Shown piece after piece: positions 31,708-38,954 of a stretch of 48,071 nucleotides of DNA. The notes under the pieces were generated by a model, which saw only the letters and a list, made by a program, of their open reading frames with translations, was not told the origin of the DNA and did not search any database. Position numbers and translations under genes: made by a program. This DNA is from a virus. The stretch's first letter is position 1. Each line of letters starts with the position of its first letter. The stretch is from the IMG/VR virus record IMGVR_UViG_3300045973_001492, positions 1-48,071 of that record. The stretch is one strand, 5' to 3'.

Positions 31708-31915
31708 TGAAATCGCTTTTTGTGTTTGTCTCCTCTAAAAACTTTTCGGCTATTGCGTGTGCTTTATCGAATGCGTTTTTGCAAGTACTTTTGAAGTATT
31801 GGTAATCATCCCAATTCCATAAAAAGGAATATCCTTTTTGATTTAAAATTTGTCTTACTTGGTAGGATAGGTAATTTGATGTATTTTTGTGGCTGTTAGA
31901 ATTTATTGGCGTCAT
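31691..31915 (-). CDS. Unknown 74-residue protein
   Basis: A leftward gene starting MTPINSNSHKNTSNYLSYQV, mostly helical (RQILNQKGYSFLWNWDDYQY, 'CKNAFDKAHAIAEKFLEETN'). Its 3' end overlaps the SymE-like gene by 17 nt, so the two are translated together. It may be the partner of the SymE-like protein, but nothing else indicates a role. Confidence 0.5.
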   Translation of the reverse strand: MTPINSNSHKNTSNYLSYQVRQILNQKGYSFLWNWDDYQYFKSTCKNAFDKAHAIAEKFLEETNTKSDFNEYIF

Positions 31916-31940
31916 GGCTTATAATTTTTAAGTGAAATTA

Positions 31941-31970
31941 AACCCTACTCTTCGACCAGTAGGGTTTTTT
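31941..31970. terminator. Hairpin between the 31984 gene and the rest of the leftward operon
   Basis: AACCCTACT (31941-31949) and AGTAGGGTT (31958-31966) form a 9-bp stem. The T-run is on the + strand; on the leftward transcript only TTTAATTT follows, so it probably attenuates rather than fully stops transcription from 32391 into the SymE and DUF932 genes. Confidence 0.55.
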
Positions 31971-31983
31971 GTTTTTACTGCTT

Positions 31984-32391
31984 TTAGATTTCGAAATTCA
32001 AAACTTCGTTTTCTGCTTCGGAAAGTAGAATGTTTAGTTCTGCTTCCATCGTGTCACGAACTTTTTTAATAACGTTAGAGTTATTCACGCTAAACTCAAA
32101 ACCTGTTGAGTTTTTAAGAACAATCTTTGCACTCGTTTTGTCGTTGCCTGCATCAAACATTTTAAGGTCGTTTGATTTTTCTTTTAGCAATCGGAATCTT
32201 TTTGAAAGTGCTTCAAAATGTTCTATTCTCCCGATGCGTTCCTCTGCTGTTGGCGGAGTTTTAGAAATGAACTTTTCTATAAGTGTTTCTGTGGCTGTTT
32301 TTCTCTCGATTACGGGAGTTTCAACTTTTTTCAATGTCGGTAATGCTTTTGCAACTTCGACGGCTTTAACCTCTTGTTTTACAGCTTCCAT
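31984..32391 (-). CDS. Unknown helical protein, first gene of DUF932 operon
   Basis: A 135-residue protein, leading gene of the leftward operon. The N-terminal 55 residues are Val/Lys/Glu-rich and likely disordered (MEAVKQEVKAVEVAKALPTL). The rest has a helix (IEHFEALSKRFRLLKEKSND) and a compact alpha/beta end (AKIVLKNSTGFEFSVNNSNV, 'KKVRDTMEAELNILLSEAEN'). Such proteins often accompany DUF932 in Bacteroidetes mobile elements. No function is assigned. Confidence 0.5.
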   Translation of the reverse strand: MEAVKQEVKAVEVAKALPTLKKVETPVIERKTATETLIEKFISKTPPTAEERIGRIEHFEALSKRFRLLKEKSNDLKMFDAGNDKTSAKIVLKNSTGFEFSVNNSNVIKKVRDTMEAELNILLSEAENEVLNFEI

Positions 32392-32429
32392 TTTTTAGAT
32401 ATTTATCTGATTATTAATACTTAAAGATA

Positions 32430-32449
32430 CAAAATTACGTACACATACG
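32430..32449 (-). promoter_or_regulatory. Leftward promoter with CGTANNNNTACG operator
   Basis: On the minus strand the palindrome CGTA-TGTG-TACG (32438-32449) is directly followed by TAATTTTG (32430-32437), an exact TAnnTTTG -7 element. It drives the 32391 to 30490 operon and carries the same operator as the opposite operon at 29.1 kb, so both are probably co-regulated. Confidence 0.6.
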
Positions 32450-32619
32450 GAAATTATAAGAGGTAAAAAAGTTGATTTATACACTATAAAAGACTAATAC
32501 ATAATGATTCTAAACAAGGTAAAAACAAACATAAATAACTCATTAATACATAGTTACAAAAAAATAAAAATAGATAAAAGACTGAAAACCAACGAAGAAA
32601 CCCGAATAAATGAGGGGTT
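32450..32619. other. AT-rich gap without genes
   Basis: This stretch upstream of the leftward promoter is A/T-rich with many short A runs. I see no frame, hairpin with T-tract, or repeat that I can support. It ends where the minus-strand gene fragment begins. Confidence 0.4.
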
Positions 32620-32760
32620 CTAAGTGGTTTTGTCTTTGAAAATACCGTCCCGCTCAAAATCGTATTGCTCCTTACCTATATGCTTAAACGAAAGAGATAT
32701 GATTGAAGCGACCGAGCCACCGCCCACCATAAACGCTCCGAAGGTATCCTTATCCCTTGC
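32620..32760 (-). pseudogene. Fragment of a small membrane-type gene
   Basis: On the minus strand, a frame ending in TAG at 32620-32622 reads TIARDKDTFGAFMVGGGSVA followed by SIISLSFKHIGKEQYDFERD and GIFKDKTT. It has protein-like composition, a 19-residue hydrophobic span and richer G+C than its surroundings. Upstream it is cut off by a stop right at the edge of the 32760-32822 inverted repeat. The only internal ATG (32728-32730) would give 36 residues. It looks like the 3' remnant of a gene truncated by recombination, although a short real peptide cannot be excluded. Confidence 0.4.
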
Positions 32761-32822
32761 TATTGTTTATGTCACACCGTTAATGATATAGTAATAGTAC
32801 TATTGTATATCATTAACAATAG
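32760..32822. repeat. Long interrupted palindrome at a module joint
   Basis: GTTAATGATATA (32779-32790) and TATATCATTAAC (32806-32817) pair perfectly; the centre AATAGTACTATT is itself a palindrome. Farther out, CTATTGTT (32760-32767) pairs with AACAATAG (32815-32822), but the left arm carries 12 extra nt, TATGTCACACCG, that hold the TGTCACA motif. A GTG-initiated gene starts 9 nt after it. Confidence 0.65.
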
Positions 32823-32830
32823 GTAATTAC

Positions 32831-33109
32831 GTGCAACCCACCATTAAGCTATACGATGCAGTCAAGAGAATGCGAACGTTAACCGATTTAGGAATACCAT
32901 TCTCGTTTACATTCTTATCATATAACACTAAAAACAACACCAGTGATGGCTTCAAAGAAGTGAACAATGCGCAGTTAAGAAAGGGTTATCGTGATGATCA
33001 GTCAGATAAAGCAGACTTATTGATAGGTTATGTTAATCAACACGATGGCAATCGTTGGTTTTATCTACCATTATTAATTAAGTTCAACGGATATATAATT
33101 AAACCATAG
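32831..33109 (+). CDS. Unknown protein ahead of portal, GTG start
   Basis: A 92-residue protein starting (GTG) MQPTIKLYDAVKRMRTLTDL. It is a compact alpha/beta domain, with 'GIPFSFTFLSYNTKNNTSDG' and a 'KADLLIGYVNQHDGNRWFYL' block. It lies 3 nt before the portal gene and, like the first part of that gene, has codon use unlike the rest of the phage. Many Bacteroidetes phages have a small protein here; role unknown. Confidence 0.55.
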   Translation: MQPTIKLYDAVKRMRTLTDLGIPFSFTFLSYNTKNNTSDGFKEVNNAQLRKGYRDDQSDKADLLIGYVNQHDGNRWFYLPLLIKFNGYIIKP

Positions 33110-33112
33110 GAT

Positions 33113-34474
33113 ATGAACATAGAATACATAGGTAGAGATGCCATAATAGAGACGCCAGATGTATCATTCACTTACCAAGTGAGTGAGACACCACGTGACT
33201 TCTATCAGTTAAAGGGTAACACAAACAACCTCGATTGGAACACTAAGTTTAACTATATTGGTGACTACCTAGTCTATCCTTTTGGTGCTAACAATGACTT
33301 ACCTGACATCATTAAGCAGGTAGTTCAGACTAACTACATTGCTCCTGGTATATTGAAGAAAAAGACTCAATTAATTTGGGGATTAGGGCCACAACTATAT
33401 AGAGAGAAGATAGGTAATAGCATACTCTCTCGTGACTGGCAGGAAGACACTGAGATAGCGGACTGGCTACACTCTTGGGGTTACGAAGACTATCTATTAA
33501 AAGCGTGTACTGATTTTCAACACATCGAGGGAATATTCTCCCGTTTCGAATTGACTAAGGGTTCTCGTATAGGTAAGCCATTCATATCTAAAATCAATCA
33601 CATATACCCTGATAGAATCCGTTTAGCTACAGCCAAGACCGCTCAAGACCGTATTGCTACTCACGCCGTGGCCACTGATTGGTCATTCAATACCATTCAC
33701 GCACTTACTGAGTACAAAGTATATCCGTTATTCGATTTTCTAAATCCTTTTGCCAATAAAAACGCGGTGCTTTATTCTAATATGTACTCATTTTGTACTG
33801 ATTATTACACCGTTCCAGATTTATACGGTTCGCTCGAATGGTTAAATCGTTCTACTGCTGTGCCATTAATATTCAAAGCTCTATCAAAGAACTCAATAAA
33901 TCTAAAATATCACATCGTTTCACCACAAGCCTTTTGGGATAAGAAAGCAGACGAAATGAAGGCTAATTGTACCCAGAGAAATCTTGTTTTTAAAACCCAA
34001 ATGCTTCTTGATTTCCAAAAAGAATTCCTTGAAAAAATATCTGTAGTGCTTTCAGGGGATGAAAACACAGGAAAGTACCTTCACACCACAAAAAGCTTCA
34101 CCGTAGACGGAACTAATCTTATCGAACACGGTTGGGAGATAAAAGTCATTGATCAAAACATCAAAGACTTCGTAGCTGCTCAAATATCCATTTCAGAACG
34201 TGCAGATCATGCTTTATCAGCAGGCTTAAATCTACACTCTGCACTTGGTAATGTTTCCGAAAGTGGAAAAAGCGACAGCGGTTCTGAGCAAATTTACGCA
34301 CTCAAAACATTCCTTCAAACAGGAATCGACATCCCCGAAATGATAATTATGAAAGCCATTAACTACGCTATCAAAGTTAATTTTCCAACAAAGAACCTAA
34401 AACTAGGATTCTACCACGTAAACCCCGAAAAAGAACAAAACATCGCTCCAAAAGACCGAATAATAAATCAATAA
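33113..34474 (+). CDS. Portal protein
   Basis: A 453-residue protein with the portal layout of Bacteroidetes phages: 'YLVYPFGANNDLPDIIKQVV' near 50-70, 'GLGPQLYREKIGN' near 90, a wing-like central part (KPFISKINHIYPDRIRLATA), then a long helical part (DFVAAQISISERADHALSAG) and the 'SGSEQIYALKTFLQTGIDIP' stem-like end. It should form the dodecamer through which terminase pumps DNA. The first 200 codons prefer AAG (about 9 of 12 Lys) and GGT, while later codons prefer AAA and GGA, which suggests a recombinant gene with a joint near 33.72 kb. Confidence 0.75.
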   Translation: MNIEYIGRDAIIETPDVSFTYQVSETPRDFYQLKGNTNNLDWNTKFNYIGDYLVYPFGANNDLPDIIKQVVQTNYIAPGILKKKTQLIWGLGPQLYREKIGNSILSRDWQEDTEIADWLHSWGYEDYLLKACTDFQHIEGIFSRFELTKGSRIGKPFISKINHIYPDRIRLATAKTAQDRIATHAVATDWSFNTIHALTEYKVYPLFDFLNPFANKNAVLYSNMYSFCTDYYTVPDLYGSLEWLNRSTAVPLIFKALSKNSINLKYHIVSPQAFWDKKADEMKANCTQRNLVFKTQMLLDFQKEFLEKISVVLSGDENTGKYLHTTKSFTVDGTNLIEHGWEIKVIDQNIKDFVAAQISISERADHALSAGLNLHSALGNVSESGKSDSGSEQIYALKTFLQTGIDIPEMIIMKAINYAIKVNFPTKNLKLGFYHVNPEKEQNIAPKDRIINQ

Positions 34475-34475
34475 T

Positions 34476-35468
34476 ATGAAAGTACTATTCATCACCACCG
34501 GAACGGCAGGAAATACAGAACTCAAAGAGTTATTGGGGTTTATCGATGCCGATTTAAAGCTAAAAAACCTTTTGCCAGACATCACAACGGCCACAAATGA
34601 CGTTATTGATCTAATAGGACTCGAAGTTTATACTAAAGCCGTTTTGCTATATAATAACGGAACTACGCTCGAAGCAGATAAACCTTTCATCAATGCCGTT
34701 CGGTATCCAATAGCTGTCAATGCCTATCGCCTTTATTCTCCGTCCAATGACTTAGCGCACACCAATAATGGTCGAAAAATGCGCCAAGACGATGGCGAAA
34801 AACAAGCATTCGAATGGATGATAGACCGCGATAATGCAGCCTTAGAAAAACGATATTATCGCGCTTTAGACGATTTAATCACATTTCTTGACCGTTCAAA
34901 GGTTGAAACCGAAACTGCCGAAACATTATACACCATCTGGACAGCTTCCGATGCTTTCAAAGCAACGCATAATCTATTCATCAGAACCGTAAAAGAGTTC
35001 GACAATCATTTTCCAATAAATTCAAGATTATTACTTATAAAATTAGTGCCCGGACTTTCCAATTGTGAGCAATACGAAATTCGTCCCCGTGTGAGCGTCG
35101 AAAAAATGAACACTCTGAAAGCGGCACTAAAAGCAAATACGCCCATTACCGATGCAACTGATATAGAGTTAATTCGCCTAATTCAAAAAGCATCGGTAGC
35201 GTATGCGCTTGCTTGGTCTATGCCTCGATTATCCGTAAATCTATATCCTGATGGCGTATTGCAACACGTCACCAGCGAAAAAGCAACCACAAGAGGCGAA
35301 CGCCCTACTATGAAATCCGAAACCGAAGCCGCGCGCCAAGCCTTTATGGAAGATGCAAATAAAGCTTTCATCGATATAGAAAAACTATTGGCACCACCAT
35401 TAGCTATAGATGAAACAATTACCATAATCCCGGAACAAATTTACGGTGATAAATATATGTCAACATAA
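34476..35468 (+). CDS. DUF6712-like head-tail connector protein
   Basis: A 330-residue, mostly helical protein that fits the DUF6712 pattern: TTGTAGNTELKELLGFIDAD, 'DVIDLIGLEVYTKAVLLYNN', 'VRYPIAVNAYRLYSPSNDLA', NGRKMRQDDGEKQAFEWMID and a second helical half. Lying right after the portal, it is probably a connector or adaptor at the head-tail interface. It starts 1 nt after the portal stop. Confidence 0.7.
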   Translation: MKVLFITTGTAGNTELKELLGFIDADLKLKNLLPDITTATNDVIDLIGLEVYTKAVLLYNNGTTLEADKPFINAVRYPIAVNAYRLYSPSNDLAHTNNGRKMRQDDGEKQAFEWMIDRDNAALEKRYYRALDDLITFLDRSKVETETAETLYTIWTASDAFKATHNLFIRTVKEFDNHFPINSRLLLIKLVPGLSNCEQYEIRPRVSVEKMNTLKAALKANTPITDATDIELIRLIQKASVAYALAWSMPRLSVNLYPDGVLQHVTSEKATTRGERPTMKSETEAARQAFMEDANKAFIDIEKLLAPPLAIDETITIIPEQIYGDKYMST

Positions 35469-35494
35469 AAAAAAACTAACCAAAACCTTTACCA

Positions 35495-35803
35495 ATGAAA
35501 TCACTATTTAAGCTAATTGCAGAATTCTTTAATTATTTAACAAATTTTAGAGCTATAAATCGCTACAAGAAAATCAACAAAAAACTAGGCAAAACCATCG
35601 AAGACCGCGAAGTCGATAGAATAATACTAAAAGGCAAAATCATTAAAATGGTTCGAAAGTATTTGAAATTAGATGCCAAATCAAAATACATTCCCCGAGA
35701 CTATAAAAATGACTTTCTAATCAGAGAAAAAGTCATCACCGAATACGGTTCTGAAATGAATAAACTAGGAATTCGCATCAACAGTAAACTTGAACTCATA
35801 TAA
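35495..35803 (+). CDS. Unknown basic 102-residue protein
   Basis: A very basic helical protein (MKSLFKLIAEFFNYLTNFRA, 'INRYKKINKKLGKTIEDREV'). It follows a 26-nt gap and its stop directly precedes the next ATG. Basic charge could mean contact with DNA or capsid, but there is no motif. It may be an internal head protein. Confidence 0.45.
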   Translation: MKSLFKLIAEFFNYLTNFRAINRYKKINKKLGKTIEDREVDRIILKGKIIKMVRKYLKLDAKSKYIPRDYKNDFLIREKVITEYGSEMNKLGIRINSKLELI

Positions 35804-36709
35804 ATGCACATCATCGAAATTCCCGAAGCTAACATAAAACGCTACATTCCATCGGATTTATCTGAGTGCGAACCACAGCAGTATATGGATATGTGCGAGC
35901 TTATTTTCCATTTCCAAAATCAAGCCATTACCTATGACGAACTTCGCACCCACGCAGCTTACAAACTGCTAAAGATGAAACCATCAAAAGCATCAGACCA
36001 GGACGAAGAAAAATTTGCTAATATTTACCAAATATCAGAACTTATAGACAGTTTTTTCGAAGAAGATTCTACTGGAATCAAAACCATCAAGCAATATTAC
36101 ATCCATAATCCAGTACCCAGTTTCAAACCCACTTGGACACGATTTTATGGCCCATCGGACAGCTTTATGAATATGACCTTTGGCGAATACACAGATGCGC
36201 TCCGGTTGTTTCACGATTTCCACGCCACTGGCGATATGGAAATACTAAAACTCTTGACCGCCTTATTCTATCGCCCTAAGAAATCATTTCTTTTCATCAA
36301 AAAACGATTGGAGAATTACAATGGCGACATTCGTGAACCCTACAACTCGCACAAACTTGAAGCGCTTGCCAAAGTCTTGCAACACGCACCCATTGGTTTC
36401 GTTTACGGATTTTATCTGCTTTTTGCCAGTTTCCAAAAGTATTTAATCGATGCCAAAATAATGTGGAGCGGAAAAGAAATAGACTTCTCCATCCTCTTCG
36501 AAAGCTCCAGAACTGACGAAGAACCATCATCAACAGAAACACCAGGAATAGGAATGGATTCCATCGCTTTCAGTATTGCCGAAAGTGGCGCATTTGGCAC
36601 CATAGAAGAAGTCCGCAAAGCCGATTTCTGGCAAATAATGGTCAGAATGTACGACCTCAGAAGAACAGATCTAGAACGACAAAAACAAGATAAAAATGCT
36701 ACCACTTAA
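35804..36709 (+). CDS. Unknown head/connector-region protein
   Basis: A 301-residue protein in the connector operon: MHIIEIPEANIKRYIPSDLS, then QQYMDMCELIFHFQNQAITY, and 'SFMNMTFGEYTDALRLFHDF' in the middle, which recalls proteins that follow DUF6712 in flavophages. The C-terminal 60 residues (GIGMDSIAFSIAESGAFGTI) resemble a chaperone-like segment. It overlaps the next gene by 14 nt. Role unknown; possibly a tail assembly chaperone. Confidence 0.5.
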   Translation: MHIIEIPEANIKRYIPSDLSECEPQQYMDMCELIFHFQNQAITYDELRTHAAYKLLKMKPSKASDQDEEKFANIYQISELIDSFFEEDSTGIKTIKQYYIHNPVPSFKPTWTRFYGPSDSFMNMTFGEYTDALRLFHDFHATGDMEILKLLTALFYRPKKSFLFIKKRLENYNGDIREPYNSHKLEALAKVLQHAPIGFVYGFYLLFASFQKYLIDAKIMWSGKEIDFSILFESSRTDEEPSSTETPGIGMDSIAFSIAESGAFGTIEEVRKADFWQIMVRMYDLRRTDLERQKQDKNATT

Positions 36710-37175
36710 TAGATTACTCGAATACCAAGCCGAAGTCTGTTATGCGCTTCGTGACGTAAATAACAAAAAACTATTCAACTACTCCGATATGGTAGTCGAT
36801 GACAGCGAACTATCTAAGATACTCAAAGAGCGAATTCCCGAGGATAACACCTTCTTAATCTCGGTAGTGCCAGAATTCAATATGAAAGGCGAGGAAGACA
36901 AAGCCAAATGGGAAAACGTTCTCCAGTTCTTTATCCTCGACAAAACTGATTATTCAGAACACGATCGCGATTCTTTTCATAACATATTCGTTCAAACCCA
37001 AATCAAAGCCCAGGCATTTGTCGATAAATTATTAACAGACAAAGGCAATCACGAAGGAATGTTCTGTGGTTTCCTTTCTTGGTTAGACGAAAATTCCATA
37101 CACGTAGCACCAGTTTGGAAAAAAGACGGTTGCAATGGCTGGACAGTAGAAATAAATTTGGATACACCATTATAA
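36696..37175 (+). CDS. Unknown tail-connector protein
   Basis: A 159-residue alpha/beta protein (NRLLEYQAEVCYALRDVNNK, 'EDNTFLISVVPEFNMKGEED', 'FVQTQIKAQAFVDKLLTDKG', 'CNGWTVEINLDTPL'). Size, position and strand-rich ends fit a tail terminator or tail completion protein, but the assignment is by position. The next gene has its own putative operator just downstream. Confidence 0.45.
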   Translation: MLPLNRLLEYQAEVCYALRDVNNKKLFNYSDMVVDDSELSKILKERIPEDNTFLISVVPEFNMKGEEDKAKWENVLQFFILDKTDYSEHDRDSFHNIFVQTQIKAQAFVDKLLTDKGNHEGMFCGFLSWLDENSIHVAPVWKKDGCNGWTVEINLDTPL

Positions 37176-37178
37176 ATA

Positions 37179-37190
37179 CGTACCTTTACG
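37179..37190. promoter_or_regulatory. CGTANNNNTACG operator, third copy
   Basis: CGTA-CCTT-TACG at 37179-37190, flanked by TATAAA on the left and GGAAAT on the right. On the other strand it reads TTCCGTA...GTACGTA like the 29.1 and 32.4 kb copies. It overlaps TACCTTTA, a near match to a -7 element, 16 nt ahead of the ATG at 37205, so this gene may be regulated by its binding protein or encode it. Confidence 0.5.
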
Positions 37191-37204
37191 GAAATGTAAA
37201 AGCA

Positions 37205-37468
37205 ATGACAACCACACAAATCGAAACATTATTCTGGGAAACCCTAAACAAAAAAGAATCTTACGGCTCCGCTATCGAAAATAAATTACAAGGAATCTCC
37301 GAAGACAAACTATACAACTGGCGCAAAGCGCGTGGACCAAAACCCACCATTGGCGATATGCTTAATATGCTTTATCAGTTGAAATTAATTAAAGTGGAGA
37401 AAATAAGTGCCTATGATATAAAACTTGAAGAAGCATTTGAGTCCTGGAAAACTAAAACTGAAATATAA
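37205..37468 (+). CDS. Small HTH-like protein
   Basis: An 87-residue protein starting MTTTQIETLFWETLNKKESY. The segment from YGSAIENKLQGISEDKLYNW to 'RKARGPKPTIGDMLNMLYQL' looks like a five-helix DNA-binding fold with a recognition helix at DKLYNWRKARG. The operator-like palindrome immediately upstream suggests autoregulation, but this is inference. A start at 37079 would overlap the previous gene by 97 nt and is rejected. Its stop overlaps the next ATG. Confidence 0.5.
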   Translation: MTTTQIETLFWETLNKKESYGSAIENKLQGISEDKLYNWRKARGPKPTIGDMLNMLYQLKLIKVEKISAYDIKLEEAFESWKTKTEI

Positions 37469-37845
37469 TGTCCTTAATTGCAACCCGCGAAAACCTATCC
37501 CAACAAATCCTCGAACGTCGATTCATTCGTCGTGTCCTACAAGACACCAGTAAGGATATCGATCGTGCGCAGCGCAATTATATGTCAGGGCGAGGTTTCG
37601 AGAACAACGATTGGTATTCCGGACGTGGATTTCAAGTGACTGAAAACGAACTAGGCTACACCCACCTCAAGAAACATCGTTTTGTTGATATGAAAACCAG
37701 AACCAGCAAGAAAGGCACAAACCGCAAGAAATCACACCCCGTACACAATAAGATTATTTGGGGACATTACAATAACGTCATCAAGGAACTGCATTTTGGC
37801 TTTACAAATGCCGTAAAGGAAGAACTAAGAAATTTAGAAGAATAA
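37468..37845 (+). CDS. Unknown basic protein at end of connector operon
   Basis: A 125-residue basic protein (SLIATRENLSQQILERRFIR, 'DRAQRNYMSGRGFENNDWYS', 'DMKTRTSKKGTNRKKSHPVH'). The layout of a helical start and Arg/Gly-rich middle is reminiscent of head-tail joining or virion morphogenesis proteins. The stop is inside the following terminator stem. Function unknown. Confidence 0.45.
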   Translation: MSLIATRENLSQQILERRFIRRVLQDTSKDIDRAQRNYMSGRGFENNDWYSGRGFQVTENELGYTHLKKHRFVDMKTRTSKKGTNRKKSHPVHNKIIWGHYNNVIKELHFGFTNAVKEELRNLEE

Positions 37846-37870
37846 TCCCTCACTTTCGAGGGATTTTTTT
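37844..37870 (+). terminator. Terminator of connector operon
   Basis: AATCCCTC (37844-37851) pairs perfectly with GAGGGATT (37858-37865), loop of 6 nt, followed by T's to 37870. It separates the connector operon from the lipoprotein gene. Confidence 0.85.
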
Positions 37871-37900
37871 ATATTTACACTTCACTTAAAAAATTGCACT

Positions 37901-38473
37901 ATGAAAAAAATTATGTTGTTACTTACTATTATTTTATGTATTTCTTGTAAACAAGAAATAAAAGAAGAACTAGTTACTATACCAGTAGAACCCGAAATAA
38001 TTAAAGCAGAAAAACCGATATCAAAAGGAGAATTAAAAGAATTAGTAAAAAAAGAATACGCTGCAATGAATGAAGATTTAGGCGGTTTTCATCGACCACC
38101 AAATGTTTCAAAAGGAGGTCTTGAAGATTTATTAATAACTGCTAAAAATTCAATTTTTGAAAAACAAATTCAAAAAAGCATAGATAGTTTAGATTTAGTA
38201 ATGAATAAAAATATTTTAGAAAATGAAGCTGTTGAAAGAAAAGAATATGAAACAACTTTAAGAAATAGTTTTTTAGATAATAATCTGAACATTAGAGTTA
38301 AGGTATCTGGAAAAAATAATACTAAAATTACTTTAACATATCCTTTATTTAATGAAATATGGTTTAGAAAATTTGAAACAGAGGGGCATTTTGATAAACT
38401 TGCAAAAAAAGGTTTTAAAATTATTGAGATGAAAGATGGTTACAATTATGGACAAGGTTTAAAATATGAATAA
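37901..38473 (+). CDS. Putative lipoprotein, moron-like
   Basis: A 190-residue protein with a lipoprotein signal: basic MKK, a hydrophobic core (IMLLLTIILCI) and the lipobox ISC, so Cys19 would be lipidated. The mature part is acidic at first (QEIKEELVTIPVEPEIIKAE) and then helical, with a beta-rich domain near the end (NLNIRVKVSGKNNTKITLTY). It is bracketed by terminators and is more AT-rich than the connector genes. Phage lipoproteins in such islands often alter the lysogen surface or block superinfection; no direct evidence here. Confidence 0.6.
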   Translation: MKKIMLLLTIILCISCKQEIKEELVTIPVEPEIIKAEKPISKGELKELVKKEYAAMNEDLGGFHRPPNVSKGGLEDLLITAKNSIFEKQIQKSIDSLDLVMNKNILENEAVERKEYETTLRNSFLDNNLNIRVKVSGKNNTKITLTYPLFNEIWFRKFETEGHFDKLAKKGFKIIEMKDGYNYGQGLKYE

Positions 38474-38575
38474 ATGAGCAACTTCCACCACAATCGACTC
38501 CTCGATCCTAACTGGTGGTATCTTTGCCTCATAGTCACGGCAATAATTCTAATCGCATCCTACTTTTTCAAGTAG
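38474..38575 (+). CDS. 33-residue membrane peptide
   Basis: The ATG overlaps the lipoprotein stop by one base (TAAATG). The product is MSNFHHNRLLDPNWWYLCLI followed by VTAIILIASYFFK: an amphipathic N-terminus with two Trp and one hydrophobic span. A terminator stem forms over its last codons. The coupling to the lipoprotein suggests a two-part membrane unit. Too short for a confident call, but the coding design is clear. Confidence 0.5.
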   Translation: MSNFHHNRLLDPNWWYLCLIVTAIILIASYFFK

Positions 38576-38585
38576 GATTTTTTTT
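38557..38585 (+). terminator. Terminator overlapping the 33-residue gene
   Basis: ATCCTACTT (38557-38565) pairs perfectly with AAGTAGGAT (38570-38578), loop TTTC, followed by T's to 38585. The stop codon TAG is in the right arm. Confidence 0.85.
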
Positions 38586-38606
38586 GTTCTCAAAATAAAT
38601 AATTCG

Positions 38607-38760
38607 TAAGTTTACACCGCTAAAATACCCATAAGGGAACTCCTTTAACAACTTTTCAAAAAGTTACGATAAGCGATTCCCTCGTAATGATGTCCCTCGG
38701 AAACAAAGGGAAATCTATCCTTATGGGTATTTTAGCACATCTAACACGAGGGTTTCGTGT
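38607..38760 (+). ncRNA. Structured RNA locus with 18-bp closing stem
   Basis: GCTAAAATACCCATAAGG (38619-38636) is the perfect reverse complement of CCTTATGGGTATTTTAGC (38719-38736). The 82-nt interior can form further helices: AACTTT/AAAGTT, ACGA/TCGT and TCCCT/AGGGA. A second hairpin, ACACGA-GGGTT-TCGTGT, follows at 38744-38760. TAAGTTTA at 38607-38614 is a near -7 element (TAnnTTTG) just before the stem, so transcription may begin near its first base. It starts after a terminator and precedes the 38778 gene, so it may be a leader RNA, a regulatory RNA or a processed phage RNA. Its family is not recognised. Confidence 0.65.
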
Positions 38761-38777
38761 ATATATACTTTTCGATT

Positions 38778-38954
38778 ATGCTAAAAGAAAATAGAATTAA
38801 TTACAGAAATAAAATAGATTTTATTACCATTCATCAAGAAACCATCGACGCAGGTTCTCTCTGGAACTTAATCGGAGATAAACTCATTCTCGTTGACGAC
38901 GATAATTATGTAGAAACATCATTAGATTTATCCATTTTTGAACAATCAGAATAA
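38778..38954 (+). CDS. Unknown 58-residue protein downstream of structured RNA
   Basis: An acidic protein, MLKENRINYRNKIDFITIHQ then ETIDAGSLWNLIGDKLILVD, ending SLDLSIFEQSE. The ATG at 38778 is preferred; an in-frame GTG at 38757 is inside the second hairpin of the upstream RNA. It is the only gene between the RNA and the strong terminator at 38985, so if the RNA is a riboswitch or attenuator this is its only target. Function unknown. Confidence 0.45.
   Translation: MLKENRINYRNKIDFITIHQETIDAGSLWNLIGDKLILVDDDNYVETSLDLSIFEQSE

Noticed and set aside
38682-38720. Hammerhead-like phrase (TGATG, CCCT/AGGG stem, GAAA) inside the 38.6 kb RNA
   Set aside because: The essential C3 and A9 positions are changed and the outer stems do not place a cleavage site correctly.
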